Notes: generated by a model not told the origin, from the letters alone. 64,000 nucleotides of DNA from CAITSH01 sp945892985 (GCA_945892985.1 CAMDDU010000019.1:12245-76244); one strand, 5' to 3'; numbered from the stretch's first letter, positions 27,909-37,418 are shown. Numbers and translations: made by a program.

Positions 27909-28097
27909 TAATAGGCCTTGTCACACTAAAAACCTCGCGCGCCGTCAAATAAATGACGCGCCCAAACGGGCTGGCGCTGCGAGCGCAATCAATTGTAAAT
28001 AATTGTTTCGCTGAATTTAACGGTATGGAAGCACCTTAATATCAGACCGCATCAACCGCTGTAGCCAATCTATTTTTTGAAAGTGTCCACTGCCGCC

Positions 28098-28778
28098 ATG
28101 TCCGAAGAACAACCCGCTGAAGTAACAGAGCAGAAAAAAAGTCCGCTGCTGAAGATCATTGTTCTGTCTCTAGTCCTTTTGATCGTTTTAGTCTCAGCGA
28201 TAGGCGGGACACTCTTTTTCACCGGCGCCCTGTCCAAGAAAGCGCCAAACGCCGAACAAGTGCTCAACGAGCACGCGGCAGAGGCCAAACCAGCCCATGA
28301 CAAACCGGCCGCATCAGCCAGCAGCGCCGATGCCCAGGGCAAGGATGCGGGCGCAAAAGCGGGGAAAGCAGACGCGGGGAAAGCAGACGCCCAGGGCAAA
28401 GGGGGCGCTGCCGCGCCGCAAAAACGGTCGATCCCCACAGATACCCAGACCAAATTCGAAAAAAGCTACATGGATCTTGATGACAAAAAACCCCTCGTCA
28501 CCAATATCACCGGTTCACGCAAGGTCGTACAAGTATCACTGTCGCTGATGACCCAATACGATGAGCGCGTGTTCAAAAACGTCGAAAAACACAGGACCGC
28601 CCTGCGTTCAGTCGCGCTCGACGTGCTGCGCCAGATCACCGAACCGGAACTCACCAAAGCGGGTTTTCGCGTCCAGCTGGCACAGCAGCTACGCGACAAA
28701 ATAAACCTGGAGCTCGAGCGCCTTGAGGGCTTCGGCGGCATAGAAGAAATATTCTTCGCTGAGTTTGTCTACCAATAA
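28098..28778 (+). CDS. fliL: Flagellar basal-body-associated protein FliL
   Basis: FliL is an inner-membrane protein that surrounds and stabilises the stators. From ATG 28098 it is 226 aa: a short cytoplasmic tail, one helix (IIVLSLVLLIVLVSAIGGTL), an Ala/Lys/Gly/Asp-rich linker with a repeated GKADAG/GKADAQG unit, then the conserved periplasmic domain (VVQVSLSLMTQYDERVFKNV ... EGFGGIEEIFFAEFVYQ). A TTG seven codons upstream is possible. The ATG is preferred because it gives the usual FliL N-terminus. First gene of the fliLMNOPQR-flhB operon. Confidence 0.9.
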   Translation: MSEEQPAEVTEQKKSPLLKIIVLSLVLLIVLVSAIGGTLFFTGALSKKAPNAEQVLNEHAAEAKPAHDKPAASASSADAQGKDAGAKAGKADAGKADAQGKGGAAAPQKRSIPTDTQTKFEKSYMDLDDKKPLVTNITGSRKVVQVSLSLMTQYDERVFKNVEKHRTALRSVALDVLRQITEPELTKAGFRVQLAQQLRDKINLELERLEGFGGIEEIFFAEFVYQ

Positions 28779-28837
28779 AAAGCCGGCCTGTCCCCCTCAA
28801 CAACGAAACACCCATAAACAATTAACGCATATAAACC

Positions 28838-29851
28838 ATGGCTGAGTCCGGAAATCTATTGAGCAAGGAAGAGATAAGCGCCCTGACCACCGGCATCGCC
28901 GGCGGAACGCTGCCAGTCGATACCGGCTACAACGCAAACGCGAGAATTCGCAAACACGACCTGACCAACGAAGACAGTTCGCTCGGTGTCAACGTGTCCT
29001 CTCTGGACATGATTAACGAACGCTTCATCCGGCTCTTCCGACTTAGCCTGCTTGAGGTGCTGCGCACCAGTCCAAAGATCAACCCGTCCCGGGTGCAACT
29101 TATCAAATACGGCGACTATCAGAAGGGGCTGCACGCCCCCCTGTCGGTCAACGTCATTCGCATGAACCCGCTGCGCGGACAATCTCTCGTACTAATAGAC
29201 CCAAACGTGATTTTCTCGTCCCTCGACAATTTTTTTGGCGGTTCCGGACGAGGCATCGATTCGCTTGCCCCAACAAGACTCTTTACACCTACCGAGACGC
29301 GAGTGATCAGCATCATTCTCGATGTGTTCTTCAAGTCACTGCAAGAAGCCTGGCTGCCCCTTATGCCGCTGGAATTCGAGCACGTCAGCTCGGAAATAAA
29401 TCCCCACTTTGCACAGATCGCCGATGAAAACGACCTGGTGATCGTCAATCATTTCGACGCCGAGTGCGGAGACAGCAAGGGCTTCATTGACCTGGTCTAC
29501 CCCTATGCCTCGCTCAAACCGATTCGCGACCTTTTACGCAGTCGAGCCTCTCCGGTGGACGGGGACGACGAATCCGATAAACGCTGGCAAAACGCCCTGA
29601 CATCGGCCTTGGGCGATGCCGAACTGGAGATGAAGGTCATTCTCGGGCAACTCAAACTGACCATGAGCAACCTCGGAGCAATGAAAGAGGGCGACCTTAT
29701 GTTTTTTAAAAAAACAGCGCACGCACGCGTAACCATCAACGATATCCCGACCTTTGAAGCCCTGGTCGGCGCTTCCGGGCCAAACGTCGCGATCCAAATA
29801 CAAACAGTGATTGGACAAGTCCAAAACGCAATGAACAAGGGAAACACATGA
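28838..29851 (+). CDS. fliM: Flagellar motor switch protein FliM
   Basis: FliM is the C-ring protein that binds phosphorylated CheY and sets rotation direction. The 337-aa product begins MAESGNLLSKEEISAL, the usual start with the CheY-binding LLSKEEISAL-like segment. It continues with the CheC-like middle (INERFIRLFRLSLLEVLR ... LDNFFGGSG) and ends in a SpoA domain. The stop overlaps the fliN ATG by four bases (ATGA). Confidence 0.96.
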   Translation: MAESGNLLSKEEISALTTGIAGGTLPVDTGYNANARIRKHDLTNEDSSLGVNVSSLDMINERFIRLFRLSLLEVLRTSPKINPSRVQLIKYGDYQKGLHAPLSVNVIRMNPLRGQSLVLIDPNVIFSSLDNFFGGSGRGIDSLAPTRLFTPTETRVISIILDVFFKSLQEAWLPLMPLEFEHVSSEINPHFAQIADENDLVIVNHFDAECGDSKGFIDLVYPYASLKPIRDLLRSRASPVDGDDESDKRWQNALTSALGDAELEMKVILGQLKLTMSNLGAMKEGDLMFFKKTAHARVTINDIPTFEALVGASGPNVAIQIQTVIGQVQNAMNKGNT

Positions 29852-30171
29852 CAGACTTAACGCAAGAACAGCAAGCCCAAGAGAGTACCGCTGACGCCGG
29901 ACCATCCGACAAACAGATCAGCAGCGACATGCTGCACAACATTTCGGTGAATATCTCTGTTGAAGTCGGTCGTGCAGTACTCAAGATTGGTGACCTGCTC
30001 CGACTGGCACAGGGCAGTGTGGTCGAACTTGATCGCATCGCAGGGGAGCCTGTCGACCTTCTGGTGAACAATACTGTTGTCGCACAAGGCGAAGTCGTTC
30101 TGGTCAACGAACGCTATGGCGTCCGATTGACCCGCGTCGTAACCGCAGCAGAACGCCTGAAGAATCTCTGA
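29848..30171 (+). CDS. fliN: Flagellar motor switch protein FliN
   Basis: FliN forms the base of the C ring and helps dock the FliH/FliI export ATPase. The 107-aa product is a single SpoA domain with NISVEVGRAVLKIGDLLRLA, then QGSVVELDRIAGEPVDLLVN and GEVVLVNERYGVRLTRV, which fit FliN closely. Its ATG overlaps the fliM stop, so the two are translationally coupled. fliO follows 4 bp later. Confidence 0.97.
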   Translation: MTDLTQEQQAQESTADAGPSDKQISSDMLHNISVNISVEVGRAVLKIGDLLRLAQGSVVELDRIAGEPVDLLVNNTVVAQGEVVLVNERYGVRLTRVVTAAERLKNL

Positions 30172-30175
30172 CAAT

Positions 30176-30577
30176 ATGCCCGTATCCTCCCAACTAAGCG
30201 TGGCCGACTGGCTGACTTTCGTCGCCAGCTTCGCACTGGTGCTTGGCATCATCGGCGCGCTCTTCTACCTGCTTCGACATCTGGGCACGGTTGGCCTGGG
30301 TGGCCGCAGCGACAGGCAGATCAACGTGCTCGAGACCCACATCGTGGGCAACCGCCAGCGCATCATCCTGCTTCGCGCCAAAGATCGCGAAGTGCTCATT
30401 GGCATGACAGTGAACCAGATCACCACGCTCGCCACCTGGCCTGCCGATGACACCCCGCTCAAAAAAACCGCCTTCGGATCCGCTGACACACCACCGCCAT
30501 CGGTCAAATCCGTCACATCCGTCACCCATGGTGCCGGTCTGCGGCAACTACTTAGCAAGCTTCAAGGTCGAAAATAG
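30176..30577 (+). CDS. fliO: Flagellar export-gate assembly protein FliO
   Basis: FliO helps build the FliP ring of the export gate. The 133-aa product has a single N-terminal membrane helix (ADWLTFVASFALVLGIIGAL, then FYLLRH), then VLETHIVGNRQRIILLRAKD and EVLIGMTVNQITTL, the FliO cytoplasmic core. Sequence conservation is always low in this family. The position between fliN and fliP makes the call firm. Confidence 0.92.
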   Translation: MPVSSQLSVADWLTFVASFALVLGIIGALFYLLRHLGTVGLGGRSDRQINVLETHIVGNRQRIILLRAKDREVLIGMTVNQITTLATWPADDTPLKKTAFGSADTPPPSVKSVTSVTHGAGLRQLLSKLQGRK

Positions 30578-30590
30578 AAATCAAAATCAT

Positions 30591-31325
30591 ATGCGCCTAC
30601 TAATTCTCATAGCCCTAGTGGCAATCTCCTCCTCGGTACATGCGGAGGGCCTGCCAATCCTGAATGCAATCAATAACGGTGCACAAGGCACGCGCTATAG
30701 CGTGACGCTGGAACTCGTCGCGCTCATGACGGTGCTGACTGTTCTGCCGTCTCTGCTGCTCATGATGACCCCCTTCATCCGAATCGTCATAGTCCTGTCT
30801 TTGCTGCGGCAGGCCCTTGGCACGGGGCAGACCCCCCCCAACCAGGTCTTGGTCGGGCTTTCTCTTTTTCTGAGTTTCTTCATCATGGCACCGGTGTTGA
30901 ACCAGGTGTATGACAAAGCCGTCGTTCCCTACCTCAACAACACCATGGTGCTGGAAAAGGCGCTTGCCGCGGCGGAGGCCCCGGTGCGCGCGTTCATGCT
31001 CAACCAGACGCGCACGGAGGAAATTACAGCCTTCGCGCAGATTGCCAACAAGGGCGTCCTCACCGACGCCAAGACGGTGCCATTCTTCACCCTGGTACCC
31101 GCCTTCATCACCTCGGAACTGAAGAGCGCATTTACCATCGGCTTCCTGATCTACATCCCCTTTGTCGTGATCGACCTTATCGTCGCAAGCATTCTGATGT
31201 CGCTCGGTATGATGATGCTCTCGCCAATGATGATTTCAATGCCCTTCAAACTCATGCTGTTTGTTCTGGTCGACGGATGGAGCCTGACCATGGGCTCGCT
31301 CGCCGCCAGCTTCGTGATGCCCTGA
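30591..31325 (+). CDS. fliP: Flagellar export-gate protein FliP
   Basis: FliP forms the pentameric core of the export gate. From ATG 30591 it is 244 aa with a cleavable signal peptide (MRLLILIALVAISSSVHA) and four membrane helices. MTPFIRIVIVLSLLRQALGT and IGFLIYIPFVVIDLIVASIL, then MSLGMMMLSP, are family signatures. The open frame extends further upstream, but that stretch is fliO out of frame. fliQ begins 5 bp after the stop. Confidence 0.96.
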   Translation: MRLLILIALVAISSSVHAEGLPILNAINNGAQGTRYSVTLELVALMTVLTVLPSLLLMMTPFIRIVIVLSLLRQALGTGQTPPNQVLVGLSLFLSFFIMAPVLNQVYDKAVVPYLNNTMVLEKALAAAEAPVRAFMLNQTRTEEITAFAQIANKGVLTDAKTVPFFTLVPAFITSELKSAFTIGFLIYIPFVVIDLIVASILMSLGMMMLSPMMISMPFKLMLFVLVDGWSLTMGSLAASFVMP

Positions 31326-31330
31326 ACCCC

Positions 31331-31600
31331 ATGGACACCTCCACTGTCGTCGACCTCGCCCGCGAAGCGCTTTGGGTGACCCTGCTAGTCTCCGCCCCCT
31401 TGCTTGGTGTGGCGCTGATTGTCGGCCTGCTGATCGGCCTGCTCCAGGCCGCCACTTCGATCAACGAAATGACCCTCAGCTTCATTCCAAAACTCGTTGC
31501 AATGGCCATCGCGGTGGTGGTTTTTGGCAGCTGGCAGATCCAGGTGCTGGGAGACTACGTCCGCGGGATTTTTCTTCGCATCCCGACGCTTTTTTCCTGA
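31331..31600 (+). CDS. fliQ: Flagellar export-gate protein FliQ
   Basis: FliQ wraps the FliP/FliR core of the export gate. The 89-aa product has two membrane helices (LWVTLLVSAPLLGVALIVGL and AMAIAVVVFGSWQIQVL) with the QAATSINEMTLSFIPKLVA loop between, the FliQ signature. The ATG at 31331 gives the standard length. Confidence 0.96.
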   Translation: MDTSTVVDLAREALWVTLLVSAPLLGVALIVGLLIGLLQAATSINEMTLSFIPKLVAMAIAVVVFGSWQIQVLGDYVRGIFLRIPTLFS

Positions 31601-31633
31601 CCCGCGCCCTATTCCGCCGCACACCGAAACGCC

Positions 31634-32404
31634 ATGAACCTGCTAACGGGTGACATTGTAGAAAAATTCTACACCTTCCTGTGGCCGCTAACCCGGATCG
31701 CCGCCGCACTCATGACGGTGCCTATCCTGTCGGTGGATGCGGCCAACGCCCGGGTCCGCCTGATGCTCGCGCTTGCGCTCACTTTGCTTATTTTCCCGAT
31801 GTTCACCTGGCCCATCATTGATCCCATCTCCTCCCTCGGGATCACAACCATGTTCAACCAGGTGGGTATCGGCGTCATGATGGGCTTGACCCTTCAGGTG
31901 ATAACCGCGGCGATGATCGTCGCCGGTCAGGCGATTTCCTCGGCCATGGGCTTGTCCATGTCTAACCTTCTGGATCCGAACCTGGGAAACGTCCCCGTGC
32001 TGTCGCAGTTTCTAATCATTCTTTCGACGCTGATTTTTCTCGGGACAGGCGGGCATCTGATGCTCATTTCGATCCTGCTCGATAGCTTCACGCTAATCCC
32101 GGTAGGACAATCCCTCCTCAGCCTGGCTGCGATCGGCAAGCTCCTCGCCTGGAGCTCAATGATGTTTCTTGGCGCCGTTCTGATCGGACTCCCGGTGCTG
32201 GTCACGCTGCTCGTGGTCAACATCGGTCTCGGTGTAATGACCCGCGCCGCGCCCAGTCTCAATATTTTCGTCGTCGGCCTCCCGGCAACCATCCTCGCCG
32301 GTTTCATGATCCTTCTGCTATCGATGGGCAGCATTGGCAGCCGTATCCAATGGTTGTGGCTGCAGGGCTTTGCACACGTGCGTGACGTCCTTGGTATAAG
32401 CTAA
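31634..32404 (+). CDS. fliR: Flagellar export-gate protein FliR
   Basis: FliR completes the FliP5-FliQ4-FliR1 export gate. The 256-aa product has about six hydrophobic helices and family segments such as RIAAALMTVPILS, GQAISSAMGLSMSNLLDPNL and GLGVMTRAAPSLNIFVVGLP. Its TAA stop shares a base with the flhB ATG (TAATG), which suggests coupled translation. Confidence 0.95.
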   Translation: MNLLTGDIVEKFYTFLWPLTRIAAALMTVPILSVDAANARVRLMLALALTLLIFPMFTWPIIDPISSLGITTMFNQVGIGVMMGLTLQVITAAMIVAGQAISSAMGLSMSNLLDPNLGNVPVLSQFLIILSTLIFLGTGGHLMLISILLDSFTLIPVGQSLLSLAAIGKLLAWSSMMFLGAVLIGLPVLVTLLVVNIGLGVMTRAAPSLNIFVVGLPATILAGFMILLLSMGSIGSRIQWLWLQGFAHVRDVLGIS

Positions 32405-33567
32405 TGGCTGAGGAAAGCGCATCCGAAGACCGCAACGAAGAACCAACGGCACGGCGGCTGCAAAAAGCCCGCGATGACGGGGAGGTCGCACGCTCGAGCG
32501 AGGTGCCCGCAGCCAGCGTCTTAATCGCCGGCACGGCATACATTTTTTACAGCGCCGGCGACACCGCCGGCAGATTGAAGGCCCTCTTCGCCGCAGGGTT
32601 CATCTTCGACCAGGGCTCCGTACACGACGTGACCAAGCTACCAGCAATTCTTGCCGAACATATTATGCAAAGCTTTATCATCATCTTTCCGCTGCTGGCT
32701 GTAACGGTAATCGCTGCAATCGCGGCCTCGGGACTGACAGGCGGATACCTGTTCTCGCTAAAATCGGCAGCACCGAAGTTTTCCAAGCTCAGCCCCTTCT
32801 CAGGCTTGAAGCGCATTTTCGGCTTTAAGGCAGTTGCCGAAATGACCAAAGCGACGATAAAAATCGCACTCGTGGGCGCCGTAATCATCTGGGTCGTTGC
32901 TGACAACCTTGAAACTCTGATGCGCCTGGGCGCAATGGGCATGGAACCGGCGTTATCGAGTGCCGCAGACATGACCGCTCACGCGGCACTGCTGATCAGC
33001 TTGTCGCTGATACTGATCGCAGTATGCGACGCTTTCTACCAGCGCCATGAATTTAACAAGCGCATGCGCATGAGCAAGCAGGACATCCGCGACGAAATGA
33101 AGGACTCTGAAGGACGTCCTGAAGTACGCGCCCAAATACGCCGCCGCCAGCGTGAAATGGCCACTTCGCGCATGATGGACCGCATCAAAGAGGCTGATGT
33201 GGTGATCACCAACCCCGAACACTTCGCCGTGGCGCTCGCTTACGACCCATCCAAGGATGGTGCGCCCATTTTGCTTGCCAAGGGAATTGACACGCTGGCA
33301 TTCAGGATCATCGAGGAGGCAAAAAAATCCGGCGTGCACACCATGCCCGCCCCGCCCCTCGCCCGGGCACTTTATTTCACGACAAAAATCGACCACCCGA
33401 TCCCGGAGGAGCTCTATTATGTCGTGGCAAAAGTCATCGCCTATGTTTTCAGCCTCAGCAGTTTCCAGCCCGGCACGGGGGCGATCGTCCGGCCCAAGCT
33501 GGAGATACCCAAGGCGATGCGCTTTGACAGCAATGGGCAACTGGAGGCCGGAGGCCTCAACTCATGA
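32404..33567 (+). CDS. flhB: Flagellar export switch protein FlhB with NPEH cleavage motif
   Basis: FlhB is the substrate-specificity switch of flagellar export and is cut autocatalytically between Asn and Pro of its NPTH motif. The 387-aa product has the N-terminal EEPTARRLQKARDDGEVARS, four membrane helices, and the conserved linker and cytoplasmic domain. The motif reads N270-P-E-H (VVITNPEHFAVALAYD), so Thr is replaced by Glu, while the reactive Asn-Pro and the His are kept. The last codons overlap the next gene by ATGA. Confidence 0.95.
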   Translation: MAEESASEDRNEEPTARRLQKARDDGEVARSSEVPAASVLIAGTAYIFYSAGDTAGRLKALFAAGFIFDQGSVHDVTKLPAILAEHIMQSFIIIFPLLAVTVIAAIAASGLTGGYLFSLKSAAPKFSKLSPFSGLKRIFGFKAVAEMTKATIKIALVGAVIIWVVADNLETLMRLGAMGMEPALSSAADMTAHAALLISLSLILIAVCDAFYQRHEFNKRMRMSKQDIRDEMKDSEGRPEVRAQIRRRQREMATSRMMDRIKEADVVITNPEHFAVALAYDPSKDGAPILLAKGIDTLAFRIIEEAKKSGVHTMPAPPLARALYFTTKIDHPIPEELYYVVAKVIAYVFSLSSFQPGTGAIVRPKLEIPKAMRFDSNGQLEAGGLNS

Positions 33568-35072
33568 ACCGCCTCGACGACGACAAACCGCCGATCTCGG
33601 ACGACGAAGACGACCTGTTTTTTCGCGCCGAAGACCGCAACACCTGCGAGCAGTTATGCGCGCAGATTGTCGCCGACGGGATGAGTCTTGCCATTATCGG
33701 TTCAAACCAGGCTTGTTCCCACCACTACTGCCGCATGGTCATCAAGCGGCTGTCTGCATTCACCGAAGTGCGCCTGGAAATCCATTCCCCGGAGAACACC
33801 GAAGATTTGCTCGACCGTTTTAATGCAATCCTGGCTTCGATGTCAATGACCGAAGCCATGGCAGGACGCAGCTCGTCCTCACCATTGCGCATTCTCATAT
33901 CAAGCGGCAGCGAAGCGACCAGTCCGGCCGAGTGGCGGCTCCTGGCGCGACTGGTGAGCGGCTTCCCGGGAGCAAACACACAACTTATTTTGCTGCAGAC
34001 TACCGATAGCGATTCGCCGCAAGAAAAGCCGGTTGAGTTTTTTGGCAAGCGGCTGCTGCGCTGGGACATAGCAGCGCCGTCAAAAGACGAGGCCCTGGCC
34101 TTGCTGACGGCAGCCCAGCCACTGGGACGGGAACATGCGGTAATGACATTGCTTCAAACGACTGCGCCAGAGCTTCTTGAAGAACCGTTTTGGGATGTAC
34201 TTCTAAATCAAAGCGACTTGCCCCGCCAAGCCCCGCGGCAGGAGATCTCCTCCGGCAATGATCATCCGCCGGCAGCCGTAGAGAAAAGCGCACGCCGCAC
34301 CCTGCCCGCCCTGCTCACGCGCATTGTCGTGGCGGTCACCCTGGTCAGTTTTGGCCTGGTGGTGATGGCGCTACTATTCCCACAACAGACCGAAACAGTG
34401 CTCTCCAGTCTCGGTGCCTATGCTCCACAGGCCGCCAGTCCCGTCGCAGTTGAGCCGCTCTCAGCCCCCCCCGCCCCCTCCTCGCTTGCGACCGCGCCGA
34501 GCGTGCCCACCCCCACCATCCCTGAACCGGCGGCCCCTGCAGACATTGCACCAAAGATCGCTGCAGAACTTGCGCCGCCACCTGCCGAGGCAAGGCTGAC
34601 ACCTCCCGCCCCCCCACCGCCGGTGGCGACATCAAACACTGAGCCGATTGCCAAGCCACTGCCGCCACTCGTACTCCAGGACAAGGCCGGCGCGACCAAT
34701 ACACCCAGGCAAGCGGAGGCCGCCAAAACCGTAGTGCAAGCCATCGAGCCACCATCGCTGTCGGCCCTGCGCGCCAACGCCCAGACGGTCAGGGCAACCC
34801 CAAAACTGCATATTTTTGTCCAGCATGTCGCGCTAGACAGCTACAGCGAAGCCCAAAACTGGCAAAAAGCCAGACCGGCCCTGGCGGGCAGTTTGATCGT
34901 TTCGATCGCCACCGCCCAAGGCAAGCAGATCAAATACGTGGTTGTTTCCGGCCCCTTCTCTTCGGCAGAAGCCGCAAACACCTTCAGCACGCGAAAAGAC
35001 ATTCCCCCACAGCCCTGGCTGCGCACTGCGGACTCACTGATAGCCGCCATGCCTGCCGAAAAACGCCCCTAA
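33564..35072 (+). CDS. SPOR-domain membrane protein coupled to flhB
   Basis: This 502-aa protein starts inside the flhB stop (ATGA), so it is probably made with FlhB. Residues ~20-220 are a soluble domain that recalls the AAA-like N-domain of DamX/GspA proteins but shows no Walker A loop. One membrane helix lies at ~247-272 (LLTRIVVAVTLVSFGLVVMA). A long Pro/Ala linker follows. Residues ~412-495 are a SPOR-like domain (LHIFVQHVALDSYSEAQNWQ ... VVVSGPFSSAEAANTF), the fold that binds denuded septal peptidoglycan. The topology is cytoplasmic N-domain, periplasmic SPOR. A DamX-like cell-division or polar-marking role is an inference. Confidence 0.7.
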   Translation: MNRLDDDKPPISDDEDDLFFRAEDRNTCEQLCAQIVADGMSLAIIGSNQACSHHYCRMVIKRLSAFTEVRLEIHSPENTEDLLDRFNAILASMSMTEAMAGRSSSSPLRILISSGSEATSPAEWRLLARLVSGFPGANTQLILLQTTDSDSPQEKPVEFFGKRLLRWDIAAPSKDEALALLTAAQPLGREHAVMTLLQTTAPELLEEPFWDVLLNQSDLPRQAPRQEISSGNDHPPAAVEKSARRTLPALLTRIVVAVTLVSFGLVVMALLFPQQTETVLSSLGAYAPQAASPVAVEPLSAPPAPSSLATAPSVPTPTIPEPAAPADIAPKIAAELAPPPAEARLTPPAPPPPVATSNTEPIAKPLPPLVLQDKAGATNTPRQAEAAKTVVQAIEPPSLSALRANAQTVRATPKLHIFVQHVALDSYSEAQNWQKARPALAGSLIVSIATAQGKQIKYVVVSGPFSSAEAANTFSTRKDIPPQPWLRTADSLIAAMPAEKRP

Positions 35073-35083
35073 GAAAGCACCCG

Positions 35084-36265
35084 ATGGCCGACGATAAAAA
35101 AGATGAAGCCGCACGAAATAACCAAGCATTGAATCTGGTGCGCAGCGGCAAGCCCCACACCGTTTCATTCAATGAAAGAACCGGCAAAGCGGCGACCCCT
35201 TCCAACCAGCACAAATCCCTAAATCTCGACACAGAAGCAGCAACGCCACCTGCGGTTAAAAAGGCCAGCGGCGGGGAAGCGGCAGCAGAGAACAACAAAA
35301 CCGCACAAGCTGAAATCTCTGGCGGCGCCTCCATCCTTCGCGCCGAACGGGATGGGGACACGCAGAGCACTATATTGAGCACAGCAAGCGGGGCCTCCAC
35401 TACAGAAAACCTCGCAGCACCTGCAGGTGGGCCAGCGGCGCCAAGCCATCTTCATCTGCCCGAGCAAGTGGATCAGAAACACGTCGAATTACTGGAAGCC
35501 GGAGAAAAGAAACACGAAAATAAAGTCACCAATACCTCCGCGTCGCCCGCCGCTGAAGGGCGCATCGTTGCCACAACGAGCGCAGCGGGCATAACAAAAA
35601 TAAACCCGCCTCCGGGCAGCGGGCAGACCTCAGGCAACCATGTTCACTTGCCCGAACCAACGAAGCACCATGACAACGAATTGCGCGATGGCAGCAAGCC
35701 GCGAGTAGAAACCCAATTGGAAGAAGCTTCCGCACTTGAGCGCGCCGCGGCGCATCATCTTGCGGGCGCTGCATCGACGGGAAGCGCCGTGCACCCGGCG
35801 GCGACCAGGGCTGTCAATCCTCCGGGTGCGCCAGGGGCAACGGGAAATCCGGATCAACAAGACAATGCAGTTTTTCTGCAGGCCGGGTCACGGCCACCGG
35901 CAGTGGCAATCCCGCCGGGCTTCGCTCCCGACAACCCAGACAAACCCGACAAGCAACTGGCACACCCGGCCCCGGACTTCACCCGCGCGCCAATCCCCCC
36001 GCAACACCCGCCCGAGACGCCTGATACCCCACCATCCGCGCGCATCGGGATCGAGCCAGAGCATGCGCCGACCAATGCAAAAGAGCGACAGGATGAACCT
36101 CCCCCCGGCTTGGGCAGTTTGCACAGGCACGATAAGTCCCAGCAACTCAACCTGTCGATCAATGCCGAGGCCATCGCCAAGGTACACCAAGAAGAGCAAA
36201 GGGCCATGGTGCTGAACAAGAAAATGGATCAACTCGAAGCCAAGATAAAACAGCACAAACATTAA
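35084..36265 (+). CDS. Low-complexity disordered protein of unknown function
   Basis: I do not recognise this 393-aa protein. It has no signal peptide or membrane helix and is rich in Ala, Pro, His, Lys and Glu, so mostly disordered. A motif occurs twice: HLHLPEQVDQKHVELLEAGE (from ~122) and HVHLPEPTKHHDNELRDGSK (from ~186). The last 40 residues (INAEAIAKVHQEEQRAMVLN, then KKMDQLEAKI) look like a coiled coil. It begins 11 bp after the SPOR gene and so is probably in the same transcript. Codon positions and length suggest a real gene. Confidence 0.65.
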   Translation: MADDKKDEAARNNQALNLVRSGKPHTVSFNERTGKAATPSNQHKSLNLDTEAATPPAVKKASGGEAAAENNKTAQAEISGGASILRAERDGDTQSTILSTASGASTTENLAAPAGGPAAPSHLHLPEQVDQKHVELLEAGEKKHENKVTNTSASPAAEGRIVATTSAAGITKINPPPGSGQTSGNHVHLPEPTKHHDNELRDGSKPRVETQLEEASALERAAAHHLAGAASTGSAVHPAATRAVNPPGAPGATGNPDQQDNAVFLQAGSRPPAVAIPPGFAPDNPDKPDKQLAHPAPDFTRAPIPPQHPPETPDTPPSARIGIEPEHAPTNAKERQDEPPPGLGSLHRHDKSQQLNLSINAEAIAKVHQEEQRAMVLNKKMDQLEAKIKQHKH

Positions 36266-36397
36266 AACGGGCAAAGCACGCACCACGCGACGACGCCATC
36301 CCCAAACATGAACCTATGGATACTGCAAGAGGATGCGGCAAGACATCCGACCAAACAGCCCACCGGTTTGTGAAACACTAATGCGGGACACACCATC

Positions 36398-37288
36398 ATG
36401 AGCAATCCTGAACAGCCAAGCGCCAACACTGAAATCGAGGAAGTGCGAGTAAGGCTTGACTTTGTAAGCGTCGAGCCAGAGCTTGACCCTGCAGCGGAGA
36501 AAACTTCGACAGAGGAAAACCCAAAATCGGAGTTGGACAAGCTGGTCAATGTAGTGCTTGAGACTGCAGGCGTTGCCAATCGCTCATCCGAGATGGCCGC
36601 AAGCGCCACCGAAAACCTGCTTGCCGTGACCGAAGAGCTGGCCCAGACCACCGCGCAAGCCAAAATGAATTCCGTGATCATATTAAGTATCGTGTCGCTA
36701 TTGCTGCTCATCACATCGGGGGCCTTGATCTGGAGCTTTATCAAACTCGAAGCTAGCGTCACCCGGACCGAAACCACCCTCCTCGCCGTCGGAAAGCGTA
36801 TGGTGGAAATGAATGCCGGAACAGAGAATCTGAAAAATATTGAAAGCCTGCTAACCGGCCTGGATGCGAAAAAGGAGTCCGGGCGCATCGAGTCGATGGA
36901 AAAAAAACTTGATGCCGCATTGGTCGAAATACGCAAGCCGGTTGAGCCCGCATCCAATGAAAAAGTCGCCAAAGAAGATCAGGCACGGCACCAGGCCTTA
37001 TTGACACAAATCAAAGCACTCGATGGACAGAACCAGGCGCAGGCCCGTGCAACAGCCAAGCTTGGCGATCAACTCAGTACTTCCAGAGCTGAACTGTCAA
37101 AGCTGGCCGAAGCCACACGCAAACTCGAAACCATGCTCAACGCGGAGCGGCAGCGTCCCGCGGCCATTGCGCCAGGCGTGGCCACCATACGCCCGCGAGA
37201 AAAACCTGTTGAGCAAAAAGACAAGGAATTCGTCCAGTTTCCAGATCCGCAAGCACAAAAAACGGAGACAGCCAAACCGAACCGTTGA
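36398..37288 (+). CDS. Single-pass membrane protein with long coiled coil, unknown function
   Basis: This 296-aa protein has an acidic cytoplasmic N-region (~1-88), one membrane helix (~90-115, SVIILSIVSLLLLITSGALI), and a long heptad-like helical region (~118-250) ending in a Pro-rich tail. The segment LVNVVLETAGVANRSSEMAA resembles the helical bundles of chemoreceptors or flagellar/pili adaptors, but no MCP hairpin signature is present. It lies 132 bp after the disordered protein and is the last gene of the flagellar block. Function unknown. Confidence 0.7.
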   Translation: MSNPEQPSANTEIEEVRVRLDFVSVEPELDPAAEKTSTEENPKSELDKLVNVVLETAGVANRSSEMAASATENLLAVTEELAQTTAQAKMNSVIILSIVSLLLLITSGALIWSFIKLEASVTRTETTLLAVGKRMVEMNAGTENLKNIESLLTGLDAKKESGRIESMEKKLDAALVEIRKPVEPASNEKVAKEDQARHQALLTQIKALDGQNQAQARATAKLGDQLSTSRAELSKLAEATRKLETMLNAERQRPAAIAPGVATIRPREKPVEQKDKEFVQFPDPQAQKTETAKPNR

Positions 37289-37418
37289 GCACTTCACAAG
37301 CTCGCGGCCAAAACCTTATCAATCCCAGTCGCACTTACACACCGGCCAATGTGGACTGCCGCCGCCACTCAGGAAGCCACCCCAAGGCACATTGAATAGT
37401 TAATTCAAAGGAAAAAAA

